A stretch of 64,000 nucleotides of DNA, taken from positions 372,001 through 436,000 of the forward strand of contig OY282385.1 in assembly GCA_958295935.1 (NCBI GenBank), in the 5' to 3' direction. The translations under genes were made by a program, and so were the position numbers. The stretch's first letter is position 1, and each line of letters opens with the position of its first letter. The notes under the pieces were generated by a model that was not told where the DNA came from, searched no databases, and saw only the letters and a list, made by a program, of their open reading frames with translations. This document shows, in pieces, positions 44,707-54,814 of the stretch. This DNA comes from an uncultured Dehalococcoidia bacterium. Its GTDB lineage: Bacteria > Chloroflexota > Dehalococcoidia > Lucifugimonadales > Lucifugimonadaceae.

Positions 44707-45052
44707 GGTTAGCCGCATCCTGCTTGCCCGACGCGCAGCCGATATCCCCTTTTCAGTTGACCGAAGGAGTCCAAGTCGCAACCCTCAAACTATGGCCCCG
44801 ACAACCCAGCCCCAAAGAAGAACCCCATCTCAGGCATACGAGGCTCCCCTACCAAGAGACCTCGGTCAAGCAGGCGATTTCCAGTCTCGCAGGAAGTCTC
44901 AGGCAACAGAACGCATCCATGGCAGGCTGCCAGATTGGAGCTATCAACGCCCTGCCCTGTACTCTCGATGCATACCGGATCACTGGAGCACCATCGGGAT
45001 CGACGTATCGCCCTATCGAACACCCCGTTCAAGCGGTCAGGCTCGCCCTGCC
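44583..45052. repeat. 470-bp direct repeat, copy 2
   Basis: Here the drmB part is intact and the HNH part is the dead fragment, the mirror of copy 1. Recombination between the copies would remove 2440 bases (the cassette) and restore drmB next to a complete HNH gene. Confidence 0.9.
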
Positions 45053-46667
45053 TTACCAGCCCACCCAGAGTCCCCTCCGAATCCCCCGACGCCGTGTATA
45101 TGAGCACGCCCTGCATCGGACGATCTGGGTCTTCCAGGTCGCAGTAGAGACGTTCCCGCAATGCCGCACTGCCGTAGCCGCAGTCGAAACTCAGCTGAGT
45201 GATCAGTGCGTGCGAGATGGTATGCAGCAAAACGTACTTCTCAGTAATCTTCTCCTCTCCCATCCCGCGTTCTCTACGACGCTCGTTGTAACGTTCACTC
45301 AGAGATGAGATTCGCTCTCTCACCCATTCCCTCTTGCCCCAGCCTTTCAACTCACTTTCCGAGAACTCGATGAAAATGCCCTCTCCGTAAACCACCGCCG
45401 CCGGAAGCCAATCGAGGCTCTCGTCCTGAGACATGGGCAGCCGGTCCGGAGAAATCGGATCCTCAATCGGCACTATCCTGGAGAATCCAACCAAAGCCCT
45501 GGTCTCCCGCAATTTCCTCACCAAGCCTATCCGCCCCAAGACTCCCGCCAATGCCGGCCCATACTTGGAGGCGTCTCTGAGCTCCACCTTCAGTTCAGTG
45601 GTTTCATCGCCCCGCCCTTGCCTCAGAGCTTCGTACTCCTGCCGACGAAACTCCTCCTCAGAACGAAGGATCGCCCCTCTATGTTCCAAGGCCCCATCGA
45701 GCTTTCTCTGCGCAGCCTCGCGTAGCTCTTCAGGATCGACACGATAGACTCGGGCAAGTATCTTGCACGTCATTTCCTGAACGTACTTCCCATCATCCAG
45801 GTCGGCGGTCAGATCGTCCCACGATTTTGGGTCGTCAAGAATCTTGTTTACAGAGCGTTCTGCACCTTCCCCCCATAGAGGAAGGTAGATGGAAGATGCC
45901 GTCAGAGGAAAATAGACGTTCGAAGCGCCCTGTTGCACAACCCGCAAATGTTCGCCGCAATCCCCCGGCTTGCCGTCAACATCGCCAAGCCAAGGCATGT
46001 GTCCGGAGCAGTCGTGGCCGATACTGTGAAGCGCCTCTGGGTTGAATACATGGGTCATGGTTTCCCGTTTACCGCAACTACTGCAATTTGCCCTGATGCC
46101 CGATAGGCCGGCAGAGGGTCGAACTAGCTGAAGGCTTAATCTATGTTGCTCGTCCCAGTCCGCTCCTTGGTGAATCCACTCCATGAACGGGAAATCTTCG
46201 ATGTGGCCTTTCGGACAGGCCGCTATGAAACTGCTGGGAATCAGCCACGGACGGCTGCGCTCAGACCGTGAGTAACAGTCGTCACACCTGCACCTTTCAC
46301 GAGAGCCAAAGAGTGGCAACCGCTTCATCACTCTCTTCCACGGGCAATAATGCCACCTCGGAAACCTCACAAAGGGTATGTGCTGATTCGCGTGCAGCAC
46401 ACCCTGCCCAGGATCCCTGAAATCCGGAGGGAGTCTGAAATGGCCCACCCCCAGTCGTGCCTGCAAGCGCTCCTCCCGCACCAACCACTCTTTTGGAGAC
46501 TCCTCGCGCGCAAACGGCCATTCATCAAGACCGGCTGTCATCAGTGACTCATCACCCCGGAAGTTGACGAGCGCGCCGACCCCAAACGGACTGATCAACT
46601 GCCCTCTTCTTATGGGTTTGTTGGGTGGCATCGTATTTCCGTGTCCCTCGATAGCCGGTTCTGACAA
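44790..46667 (-). CDS. drmB: DISARM protein DrmB (DUF1998)
   Basis: A 625-aa protein starting near PIRRGQLISPFGVGALVNF. It has several zinc sites: CRCDDCYS, CSSCGK, then the C-terminal CSSDPVC and ACHGCVLLPETSC of the DUF1998 domain, with YVLLHTISHALITQLSFDCGY before it. DrmB is the partner of the DrmA helicase in both DISARM classes. Eleven bases separate it from drmA. Its 3' end is duplicated downstream. Confidence 0.85.
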   Translation of the reverse strand: MSEPAIEGHGNTMPPNKPIRRGQLISPFGVGALVNFRGDESLMTAGLDEWPFAREESPKEWLVREERLQARLGVGHFRLPPDFRDPGQGVLHANQHIPFVRFPRWHYCPWKRVMKRLPLFGSRERCRCDDCYSRSERSRPWLIPSSFIAACPKGHIEDFPFMEWIHQGADWDEQHRLSLQLVRPSAGLSGIRANCSSCGKRETMTHVFNPEALHSIGHDCSGHMPWLGDVDGKPGDCGEHLRVVQQGASNVYFPLTASSIYLPLWGEGAERSVNKILDDPKSWDDLTADLDDGKYVQEMTCKILARVYRVDPEELREAAQRKLDGALEHRGAILRSEEEFRRQEYEALRQGRGDETTELKVELRDASKYGPALAGVLGRIGLVRKLRETRALVGFSRIVPIEDPISPDRLPMSQDESLDWLPAAVVYGEGIFIEFSESELKGWGKREWVRERISSLSERYNERRRERGMGEEKITEKYVLLHTISHALITQLSFDCGYGSAALRERLYCDLEDPDRPMQGVLIYTASGDSEGTLGGLVRQGEPDRLNGVFDRAIRRSRWCSSDPVCIESTGQGVDSSNLAACHGCVLLPETSCETGNRLLDRGLLVGEPRMPEMGFFFGAGLSGP

Positions 46668-46678
46668 TCGGCCTTCAG

Positions 46679-49600
46679 CTAATCGCCATACCCGCGCTGT
46701 AGTACACGGGCTGAACAGCTCGCGTCTACGTTCCGCATCGAACTCTGTGTGGGATATGGCCGCTCATACCACTCAGGATGGGGCTGGTCCCCTGCTGGGT
46801 ACATCATCGGCAATTCCTCCGTCGGAGGTCTGAAGTCGCCGTACTTTGATCGCGGTGCATTCGACCACTTATCCATGATCTCGTCTATATGCTTCTTCGT
46901 CTCGGCCCACTCGTCCGGATCAATTGACATGACTCGTTCTTGGATTGTGCGCTCAACCCGCTGGATGAGTGCATTATCCGGCGGCTCAGTGGGGCTGTCG
47001 CGGAGACTTGCGCCGCCCCAGAATCGACACAGGATTACTATCAGCGCGTGTAACGCTCGCTCTCGTACCGGAACCGCAAAGGGCGTCACGCTGGTCGGCT
47101 CCACGTGCTGGTACAGGGTCTGGTGGTATGACCGGAAGCGCTCATAGTGTGACCGGTCCCGGGATCTGGAGGGATTGTAGTTCGTCACTACGATTCCGGG
47201 GCTGCTCTCCCGGCGGCCAATCCTGCTTGACGCCTGTATGTACTCCGAAGTCGTCTTTGGCTGCCCAACGATGGTCATCAGGCTCAGTCGAGGAATGTCC
47301 AGACCCACCTGAATCATGTTTGTTGCAAGGCAGACGTCAATAGCATCATGCTTCGCCGGGTAGGTGTACTTCTCGAACAGCCGCTGAAGGATGGCAGGAA
47401 TGTCGCCGCTCTGAACCCGACTGGTCAACTCCTCGTCTCGGTCGATGAATCTGCGAGGATCTAGCCCAGCTTTTGGCGTTGCACCAGGGCCCAACCCCAG
47501 CCGGTCCCACATCGCATTCAGGTATTCCCGGATGCCTCCCCGGATAAGAGTTGCCGCATGGCCAAGCTCGCGAAGGGTGTTGAAATAGCCCATCAGCGTC
47601 CAGTAGGGATCAATCGCAGAGGGATTACACGCCCCGGATAACTTGGGCGCCTGCAACAACGCCGCCATCGTCCGAACCTGTGAGGTCACGTGCGAAGGCA
47701 TAGCGCTCGCGAACACGCCGACGTAAGTTCGCCCTTCTTGATCTTCGCGCTCCTTCGCAAAGAAGGAATCGCCGGCCCTCAGAGCTTGGGGAGGAAACGA
47801 AAAGGCAGATCTGCCGTAGAGTGCCTTCACCTGTTCCTCCGCCCTGGAGATCGTCGCAGTCGAGCCTATTATCTTTGGGTGAACACGACCTCCCGAAGCC
47901 TCATCTGTACACAGCGCGTCTATCACGGTTTCGTAGTGACCTACCATTGACCCCAGCGGACCCGAAATCAAATGCAGCTCATCCTGGATAATCAATTCCG
48001 GCGGAGGAAACGGTGTGCCTATACCAAAGATGCTTCTGGCCTCCGATCGAAATGCCAGCATGGCGAACTTGTCCACAGTGCCTATCAACAGCGTTGGCGG
48101 TTCTTGATAGATGTGCTCATCTATAACCGCCACTGGCAAACCCGCATCCGAACTGAATTCACAGTCCCCATCCTCGCACCTGTGCCTGACTCTCTGGGGC
48201 CTGCCCTTCTGAGGGAGGGATTGAATACGGTACCCCTTGACTTCTGTCCTTCGCCCCAATTTCTGCTGCCCCATTCCCGCGCCGCACCATGGGCAGCTGA
48301 GCAGGATGAACTTGTTGGCTCCCTGCCCCCGTTGGAATTGCCGGAGCGCCGTGACTGCGCCCTTTTCCTCATTGGGCGTGACTTCCCCGCCTACCCACAA
48401 TCCAATAGAGAATCGCTTTGAACCCAGGCCCGCATCCCCGCGGCGCCGGATGACTTCACACGCACAGATCAGAGACGCCGCACGCTGAAACTGCTGTGTG
48501 GTCAGCAGCCTGAGCGTGTAGCGCATGAGGATGCTTGTCCCAGCGTGATCGGCATTGCGAATCCGACGCAGAAACATCGCGAACGCCGACAAACCAAGAT
48601 ACGCTTCAGTCTTGCCGCCGCCCGTCGGAAACCAGATCACGTCCACCATCTCGCGCTCATCACAGTGAGGGTCCGCTAGAGACTTCAGATTCATCAGGAT
48701 GAAGGCGAGTTGGAAGGGACGCCACTTGCGCGATGGGTCATCGTATGAGGGTGGCTCAAAGTCGGTCTTCAGCTCCAACCGCCCGGATTTGTTCACCCAA
48801 GGCCTGGTGCGCTGCGACGCAATCTCATAGTGGACCTGCTGCATCAGCATGGCTTCGTTCATCAATCGGAAAGCCGAAGCCGACTCGGAGTCCTCCGAAA
48901 TCAGACCAATGCCGTCTCGCATACGCTTGAGACACTCGCGGCAGTCTTCAAGATGCCGATCTGCCGTCGCCCTCAGCTCTGGAGTCAGGTCCGACCGAGA
49001 TGCAACCTCACGCTCCTGTTCCTCGATCCACGCCTCATACGCATCTGCCAATCTGTTGCACAGATCGAGCGCTTTTTCAAGATCGCCGTGCGCAAGCATA
49101 GCCATGCTCAGGTCTAGCCCTTCCACTTCGGCGTGCAGTATCGGCTTGACCTCGTATGTTGGGAGCGTTTCAGTCCGAACCACAGACGTCCCCCCGTCAA
49201 GAGGATCGCCCCACCCGGCCGCGCAGCCGTGCCCAACCGCAAACGTCTGCCTGTGGAGATGGAGAAGCTGAAGAGATAACTCTTCCGGGTCGTCAGTGGA
49301 ACTGGGACGCTCAGGATAGCTAAGAAAGCATCGCTCCCCATCGGCAGACGAGACCGTAAATCCGCACTGAAAGAAGCAGTCCTCATTGCGGGGCGCACGA
49401 CTCTCAGACTCCCGACGGTTGACTAGGGTCAACGTTATAAGCCTGGTCCGCTCCGACCGCCCGGATGGATCCGGACGACTGATTACGTGCACGATAAGAG
49501 TAGGCTTGCCATCCACCACTACGACTTTCTTATCGAATGATACGTTTCCACTCCCAAGCAACTCCGCCGCTCGGAATTCAATGGTCTCGCTCAACGGTTG

Positions 49601-50101
49601 CCGAAGCCAAGGCTTGCCGACTGATCGTCCACCTTCAGACTGCGGAGCATCGCCCTGCCGATATGTCGCAGTGGAAACCTCCACAAGAAGGCGCTCGGGA
49701 ACCTCAACCAACGCAGAGAGTCCCATCGCACTGGGCAGGTACTGGTTCGCAAGGTTGACCTCTTGGTCCGTCTCAGGCGAGTCCGTGTTCGACGCGCCCC
49801 CGGACTCCCCCTGCTGCGAGTCTGTACCAGCCAAGCCTTCCGGTATCTCGGCAGACTCAGGAGAGTCAGCCTCGGAATCAACCTCCTCGTTCTCAGCTGT
49901 CTCGTCATTGCTGGGGACTTGATATCTACTGGGGAACAGAACGCCCGCGCCGTACCGATGCCTGGGAGGATCCTGAGGCCGGAGTATCTCCTCGCCGTCT
50001 TCCTGCACCCCCGGCTGCGCCTCCGGAAGAGGCGACGGCCCTACCAGCTCCCTATGCAGAAACTTCAGAATGAAATTGCGTGTTTCAAGTGTCTCGCTCA
50101 A
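46679..50101 (-). CDS. drmA: DISARM helicase DrmA
   Basis: An 1140-aa superfamily 2 helicase: VIWFPTGGGKTEAYLGLSAF (Walker A, about 490), LIIQDELHLISGPLGSM (DExH variant, about 704), GSTATISR, and a C-terminal CLATNMIQVGLDIPRLSLM / EYIQASSRIGR (about 957). The acidic N-terminal 120 residues are low-complexity. In DISARM, DrmA with DrmB binds and moves on phage DNA that lacks host methylation. Fourteen bases separate it from the NERD-helicase gene upstream. Confidence 0.87.
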   Translation of the reverse strand: MSETLETRNFILKFLHRELVGPSPLPEAQPGVQEDGEEILRPQDPPRHRYGAGVLFPSRYQVPSNDETAENEEVDSEADSPESAEIPEGLAGTDSQQGESGGASNTDSPETDQEVNLANQYLPSAMGLSALVEVPERLLVEVSTATYRQGDAPQSEGGRSVGKPWLRQPLSETIEFRAAELLGSGNVSFDKKVVVVDGKPTLIVHVISRPDPSGRSERTRLITLTLVNRRESESRAPRNEDCFFQCGFTVSSADGERCFLSYPERPSSTDDPEELSLQLLHLHRQTFAVGHGCAAGWGDPLDGGTSVVRTETLPTYEVKPILHAEVEGLDLSMAMLAHGDLEKALDLCNRLADAYEAWIEEQEREVASRSDLTPELRATADRHLEDCRECLKRMRDGIGLISEDSESASAFRLMNEAMLMQQVHYEIASQRTRPWVNKSGRLELKTDFEPPSYDDPSRKWRPFQLAFILMNLKSLADPHCDEREMVDVIWFPTGGGKTEAYLGLSAFAMFLRRIRNADHAGTSILMRYTLRLLTTQQFQRAASLICACEVIRRRGDAGLGSKRFSIGLWVGGEVTPNEEKGAVTALRQFQRGQGANKFILLSCPWCGAGMGQQKLGRRTEVKGYRIQSLPQKGRPQRVRHRCEDGDCEFSSDAGLPVAVIDEHIYQEPPTLLIGTVDKFAMLAFRSEARSIFGIGTPFPPPELIIQDELHLISGPLGSMVGHYETVIDALCTDEASGGRVHPKIIGSTATISRAEEQVKALYGRSAFSFPPQALRAGDSFFAKEREDQEGRTYVGVFASAMPSHVTSQVRTMAALLQAPKLSGACNPSAIDPYWTLMGYFNTLRELGHAATLIRGGIREYLNAMWDRLGLGPGATPKAGLDPRRFIDRDEELTSRVQSGDIPAILQRLFEKYTYPAKHDAIDVCLATNMIQVGLDIPRLSLMTIVGQPKTTSEYIQASSRIGRRESSPGIVVTNYNPSRSRDRSHYERFRSYHQTLYQHVEPTSVTPFAVPVRERALHALIVILCRFWGGASLRDSPTEPPDNALIQRVERTIQERVMSIDPDEWAETKKHIDEIMDKWSNAPRSKYGDFRPPTEELPMMYPAGDQPHPEWYERPYPTQSSMRNVDASCSARVLQRGYGD

Positions 50102-50115
50102 GCCTCAAACTCCCC

Positions 50116-51876
50116 CTACCGCGCTGACCTGATACGAGCCTCGAATGCCCCGCGAGCCTGCTCATTGATCATCAGAATCAAAAGACTACGCGCCCGGGAC
50201 ATACCCACGTACAGGAGTGACTGCGACCTTTCATCATCCACCGCGTTCACGTCAACGATGATCACCACCTGTCTCTCCATGCCCTTGAACGAGTGGATGG
50301 TCGAAAACCTGATACAACCCTGGCCGGCGTCCAACGACCGTGAGCAACCCACGAGTGGTACCCCGCCGATCTGCTCCACACCGGCCAAAGCCGAGTTCTC
50401 AAGCCGCCGAGGGGAGAGAACCATCATCTCGTCTACTGTCACGCCGCCGTTCACCAAACGACGTATAGTCTCCGCCAGGCTCTCCACGAGGTCGCAAGGC
50501 GTTCCCCAGTACCGGCGCTCCACAGGCATACCGGTTTCGTAACCGCGCTTCAACGGCGGAGCGTCAAATCCTCCGATGATCGATGCCTCTTCCGCAATTC
50601 TTCGAGTGGTCCTACAGTTGATACTCAATTTTGACCTGACAAAGTGCTCGCAGTAACCCGATAGGTCTGCTAAGGATCCTGAAGAACTGGCATATATGGC
50701 CTGTCGAGTGAAATCGCCGAAGATGCCCCAGGTACTCCCAGCCAGCCCTCCCCGGACGGCCCGATTCATCAGGTCGAGCGTGTCCTTGTCGAACAGATCC
50801 TGCGCCTCATCCATGACCAGCACGTCGAACTGTGTTTCCATCTCATCCAAGGCCATTTCTCCGTAGAATGGATATACCTCCTCGAACAGCCGCGTATAGT
50901 CGGCATCAGTCGATGCCTTCCCCTCGAATACCTTTCGCTGTTCCGCTAGAAATTCCTCCCCATCGCTGCTAGAAACGATGATCTCTTCCAGAATCTCGTG
51001 CCAGTTTCCCGTCGTAATCCCCGTGCCTTTGGTCTGTTGCTGAAGCCAAGCCCCCAATAGACGATTGAAGCAAACGAAGAGAACCCTCTTATCCGCTCTG
51101 GCTGCCCGCTTGGCATATTCAATAGCCAAAAGGGTCTTACCCGTACCCGCGGCTCCCTCGAACAGACAGCGCGGGTTGCTCTCAAGCTCATCGAGCCGGT
51201 CATACTGCTCTTCAGTCAAACTCATCAGCTCGGCTTCAGTCCGGCCCAGTGAGACTGACTTTGCGGGCACCAAGTCGAAGTTCGGCCGCAGGTAGGCCAG
51301 GATTGCCTTGAGTTCAGATGGCGTCGGGCGTTTCTCACCGCTGCGCGGCTGGAGACCCCTCAGCCGATTCCGAACAACTCTGCCAATGGACGCAGATATC
51401 GGTCTGCGCAGATCCTCAGAGTCGATAACGTCTGAACGCTCAATCTCCGGAGTCACCGGAGGACAAACCACGTCCGGAAACACAACAGCAGACCCAATCG
51501 GGCAGTCCGACTCCGAAGACCTACTCCCAAAGTGGTCTACAACCATATTTCTCAGAGCAAACATCGAGTCCCTGGCCTGCATGAACGGACTCTTTTTGAG
51601 CGTTGCAAGATTCCCGTGCCGATCCATAGTCCGCCACTCCCCTTCCTCGCAGGACACCCGCCCTCCCTTTACTTCCAGACACAGGATCCCTTCCCGGGGA
51701 ATCATCACCACGAAATCTATTTCGCCATACGGGCCGGTTGGTCTACGCGCCAATCCCACTGAGTGAAGAACCCTCCACCCATCTGTGTCCGGATCCTTAT
51801 CCAATAGGTTGAAGACACGCCTCTCCGCTGAACTCACCTTGGAGTCGTAAATCTCGGCAGGGATCATCTTCGCCAT
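50116..51876 (-). CDS. NERD nuclease-UvrD-like helicase
   Basis: A 586-aa protein. An N-terminal NERD nuclease domain (GEIDFVVMIPREGILCLEVKGG, about 50-72) is followed by a superfamily 1 helicase: EGAAGTGKTLLAIEYA (about 244), VLVMDEAQDLFD, STIHSFKGMERQVVIIV, LLYVGMSRAR. It lies between drmE and drmA with gaps of 13 and 14 bases, so it is part of the operon. It is not one of the standard DISARM genes I know, and could provide the nuclease missing here (no drmC). Confidence 0.87.
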   Translation of the reverse strand: MAKMIPAEIYDSKVSSAERRVFNLLDKDPDTDGWRVLHSVGLARRPTGPYGEIDFVVMIPREGILCLEVKGGRVSCEEGEWRTMDRHGNLATLKKSPFMQARDSMFALRNMVVDHFGSRSSESDCPIGSAVVFPDVVCPPVTPEIERSDVIDSEDLRRPISASIGRVVRNRLRGLQPRSGEKRPTPSELKAILAYLRPNFDLVPAKSVSLGRTEAELMSLTEEQYDRLDELESNPRCLFEGAAGTGKTLLAIEYAKRAARADKRVLFVCFNRLLGAWLQQQTKGTGITTGNWHEILEEIIVSSSDGEEFLAEQRKVFEGKASTDADYTRLFEEVYPFYGEMALDEMETQFDVLVMDEAQDLFDKDTLDLMNRAVRGGLAGSTWGIFGDFTRQAIYASSSGSLADLSGYCEHFVRSKLSINCRTTRRIAEEASIIGGFDAPPLKRGYETGMPVERRYWGTPCDLVESLAETIRRLVNGGVTVDEMMVLSPRRLENSALAGVEQIGGVPLVGCSRSLDAGQGCIRFSTIHSFKGMERQVVIIVDVNAVDDERSQSLLYVGMSRARSLLILMINEQARGAFEARIRSAR

Positions 51877-51889
51877 TTTCGATCACTCC

Positions 51890-54457
51890 TCAGAAACCAA
51901 AATCCTCTTCCCACAGCAGGCGGTTAACCTGGTCCGCGGGATACTCCTGCTCCTGTGCATCTATCGTGGCAACTTCCACAACCCAAGCCTGCCCGTACCC
52001 AAGGTCAAGCTGTACAGGCTGCCCATCGAATTGATTCAGATGGTCGCGAACCTCACCAAGGATAAGCCTGGTCAGACGCCTCCCCGCGCTTGTGTGAACT
52101 CCGCGGATCCTGGAAATGGCTTCCCTAACCGAGTCCAACTCCGAGAGAAGCTCCCGGTCGGCGGAAGCCCTGCCGATCACTTCAATATCACTGTCGTAGC
52201 CGGGACCTATGCGATCCGGGTCCCACATCCAACCGGAAATCGTTTGGAATCCTCGGCGCAGGCCATAACCTTCCAAACGCCTTTGCACCTCAGCAGGATC
52301 GCCGCCAAGACGACGGAGTGGCTTTTTCCATCGCTCGGCAATCGTCCGCACCCGTCCGTATTCCGCGATTCCAAGCTCTTCTTCTGCCAGCTGGCGGATA
52401 AACCCCTTGTCGCCTCCTGCTCTGAACAATGCAACGTCACCGGGTGAAAGCTTGGAAGCAGTCAGGTTCAGGAGACTACCGCCGTCCCCAAGTCCGCCGC
52501 CTATCAGCTTGTTCAGCACGTCCAATTGAGACCACTCTGTCAGAAGGGTGTAGCATCCTCCGTAGAACTCGACCAGCCGCGCGCTCCTAACGTCATCCCC
52601 GTCGACTGGCGCTGATCCGTGGGACGAACCGCGCCAAGAGTATCTGCGCTCGAAATTGAGCATCGGAGGGTCAGGCCGCGCTCCGCCAGGTGAAATAGGC
52701 TCCGGGGGCTTCACCTTGGGAAGCAGCCCGGAATCAATCCCAAGAATCCCGGCACGCTCTTCAGCTCCCATCTGGTTGGACCCCATGAAGGAACGTTCCG
52801 AGTTCTCATGACTCAACAACCACCTACGCTCGAAGGGATAGGTCAGAACCCGGATATCCCGCGTAACACCCAAGTTCTTCAACCGGGTTAATCGTCGCCC
52901 CACTGGCCAGGCCGGCAGGATGATACGGTCCCATTCATCCTCGGAGCGGATTTCCCGAATGGGGAGAACCGGAGAGTCGGATCCAAGACCGCTCAGACCT
53001 TCGCGAATACACTCCGCAGTTCGAACTGACCGGGTGGCGACAGCCCACCGCCCATCCAACTCGCTGAGCTCGCTCTTGAGCGCGTCCGCCTTCCCCGTCA
53101 GGCCAGACCCGCCGCATGAAATACTCTCCAGCCGATCTATTGCACCTTGAAACTCCCGCGCAACCTCTGGATCCATCCACGTCCGGCCCCGGACCAAGTC
53201 CTCCCGCGCCCTTCCTAGATTGGACTTCACCTCCTCACCCACCCCAAAGCAACACTCGCTGAACTCCAACAGAATTCCGTACAGTCGACCCAGCAGACCA
53301 TCAACTTCCGACCTCTCCTCGGTCCCGCCAACCTTTGCCGCCACCCTCTCCAGGGCCTCCGCTACCGCTTCGAGTTCATCGCTCTGGCAGTCGATCGAAA
53401 TTACCCTGCTGCCCTCCCTTATGTCTGCCGCGCGAACCGTCCGCCCTACCAAACTCTTCCGGGAGCGCTCTCCAGCGAGGCCCTCACCTATCTTGATCTC
53501 AGTCGGCGACAAGTACCAAACCGGGCACTCCCGATCCCGTAGAAACCGGATTTCTTCCACCTCATCAGGCGACGCCAACACCACCACCCTGTGACGACTC
53601 GCAATATCGTCGAACGCCTGAAGGTCACTCGCAGCGCCGCGCGCCCCGTCGACCAGTACGATCTTGGATGCTTCCGAAGCAGATTTGACCGCACCGGCCA
53701 AATCTGGAAGAGCCCGGCTTACGGCAACAAGCGGCTCGCCAATTACCTGGTAAGCGTCGCGCGTCGCGATCTCACCCCCAGGCCCAATGCTCCCCCAAGG
53801 CAGAAAGGAGGAGAGCAAATCAGATCGATTCGAACCGGCTGGCGTCAGGGAAACAATTTCGGCGATTCTCTCAAAGTGCGCCTGCGCCATGTACAGCAGA
53901 ACGACATTCCGAATCACGCTGTCATTGCCGTAACTTGCGATGCCGAGCAGACCGTCGAGGATGCTGAGCTCAAAGACGCCAAGCTTGGAAGACAGAGCGC
54001 CCTTGGGCCGCTTACGCGTTGTGGGTTCCAGCCTCAGCGCTTCCGATATCCAAAAGCTGCGTAAGTCCGCCTTATCCAGAACCCTCAGCCTGAACCGACC
54101 GGGAAATTCCTCCCAGATACCGTCGTATTCGTAAACGAAGTCGCTGGGCTTCACCCTCACACGCTGCCCTTTGCTCAACTCTGTCCGGGCGTATTCTTCA
54201 GCAAGGCGCGGAAAGTCTTCCTTCAGTCGCGCAAAGGCCACAAGCAAGGCTGTGAGCGCAGTCGTACCCTCTGTCTTGTTCAGAACAAAGCAACACGCCC
54301 CGGGCTCGCCTTTCATCGCAGCAGCCAATAGCAGCGCAAAGAACCAGGGAATCCGTTCTTCCGGCAAATCCTCGCCGAACCGGCCGGAAACCTCATCAAA
54401 TATCGGAAACCGGCTGCCCAGCTCCCGGATCAGTTCTGCATCATTGCGGTCGCTCAT
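51890..54457 (-). CDS. drmE: DrmE-like DISARM protein
   Basis: An 855-aa protein with no classical catalytic motif that I can read. Its length, helicase-like strand pattern (KIVLVDGARGA, HRVVVLASPDE, RIILPAWPVGRRLTRLKNL) and position as first gene before drmA match DrmE, the class 2 DISARM protein of unknown function. The C-terminal GQPVQLDLGYGQAWVVEVATID could be a small beta domain. Assignment rests mainly on context. Confidence 0.6.
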   Translation of the reverse strand: MSDRNDAELIRELGSRFPIFDEVSGRFGEDLPEERIPWFFALLLAAAMKGEPGACCFVLNKTEGTTALTALLVAFARLKEDFPRLAEEYARTELSKGQRVRVKPSDFVYEYDGIWEEFPGRFRLRVLDKADLRSFWISEALRLEPTTRKRPKGALSSKLGVFELSILDGLLGIASYGNDSVIRNVVLLYMAQAHFERIAEIVSLTPAGSNRSDLLSSFLPWGSIGPGGEIATRDAYQVIGEPLVAVSRALPDLAGAVKSASEASKIVLVDGARGAASDLQAFDDIASRHRVVVLASPDEVEEIRFLRDRECPVWYLSPTEIKIGEGLAGERSRKSLVGRTVRAADIREGSRVISIDCQSDELEAVAEALERVAAKVGGTEERSEVDGLLGRLYGILLEFSECCFGVGEEVKSNLGRAREDLVRGRTWMDPEVAREFQGAIDRLESISCGGSGLTGKADALKSELSELDGRWAVATRSVRTAECIREGLSGLGSDSPVLPIREIRSEDEWDRIILPAWPVGRRLTRLKNLGVTRDIRVLTYPFERRWLLSHENSERSFMGSNQMGAEERAGILGIDSGLLPKVKPPEPISPGGARPDPPMLNFERRYSWRGSSHGSAPVDGDDVRSARLVEFYGGCYTLLTEWSQLDVLNKLIGGGLGDGGSLLNLTASKLSPGDVALFRAGGDKGFIRQLAEEELGIAEYGRVRTIAERWKKPLRRLGGDPAEVQRRLEGYGLRRGFQTISGWMWDPDRIGPGYDSDIEVIGRASADRELLSELDSVREAISRIRGVHTSAGRRLTRLILGEVRDHLNQFDGQPVQLDLGYGQAWVVEVATIDAQEQEYPADQVNRLLWEEDFGF

Positions 54458-54814
54458 GTCTTATCACCCAGATTATCTTTCAACAGCCCCCCGTCAGCCG
54501 GGAGGTCGCCAGCCAAATACCCCGTTCCGCTCCAGCAGCCCACAAGCGATTGGATTATTGCAAAAGATCCAGCCCGATGGTGCAGTCGACCCCGACTTCC
54601 TCAACCAAGCCACGCTGACTCACCCCGCCTTCTTTGCGAAGATACGCGGACGCTCCGGGAATCCTAAGCCAATCACCCAACCCCCGTCAGTCCCGGTAAG
54701 AGCGTACCACCGTTGCAGAACCAGGCGCGGCCCTTCAAATGAAAGGATCGGGCGGTGCTCGAAAGCCTGACCCCGACGCGTCTAGGGAGTCACCTCAGAC
54801 GAGCCCATACAGCT
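54458..54814. other. Upstream region of the DISARM-like operon
   Basis: About 360 bases between the drmE start and the end of the NYN gene on the same strand. I see no gene. It must hold the operon promoter unless drmE is transcribed from the NYN gene; I cannot assign -35/-10 elements. Confidence 0.4.

Noticed and set aside
44724-45308. 194-aa plus-strand frame over the drmB 3' end
   Set aside because: Antisense to the conserved zinc-binding C-terminus of DrmB; no family match.
41499-54457. A drmC (PLD nuclease) gene in the DISARM-like operon
   Set aside because: No HxK PLD motif is present in this region; the only PLD domain in the window is fused to the helicase at 25369.
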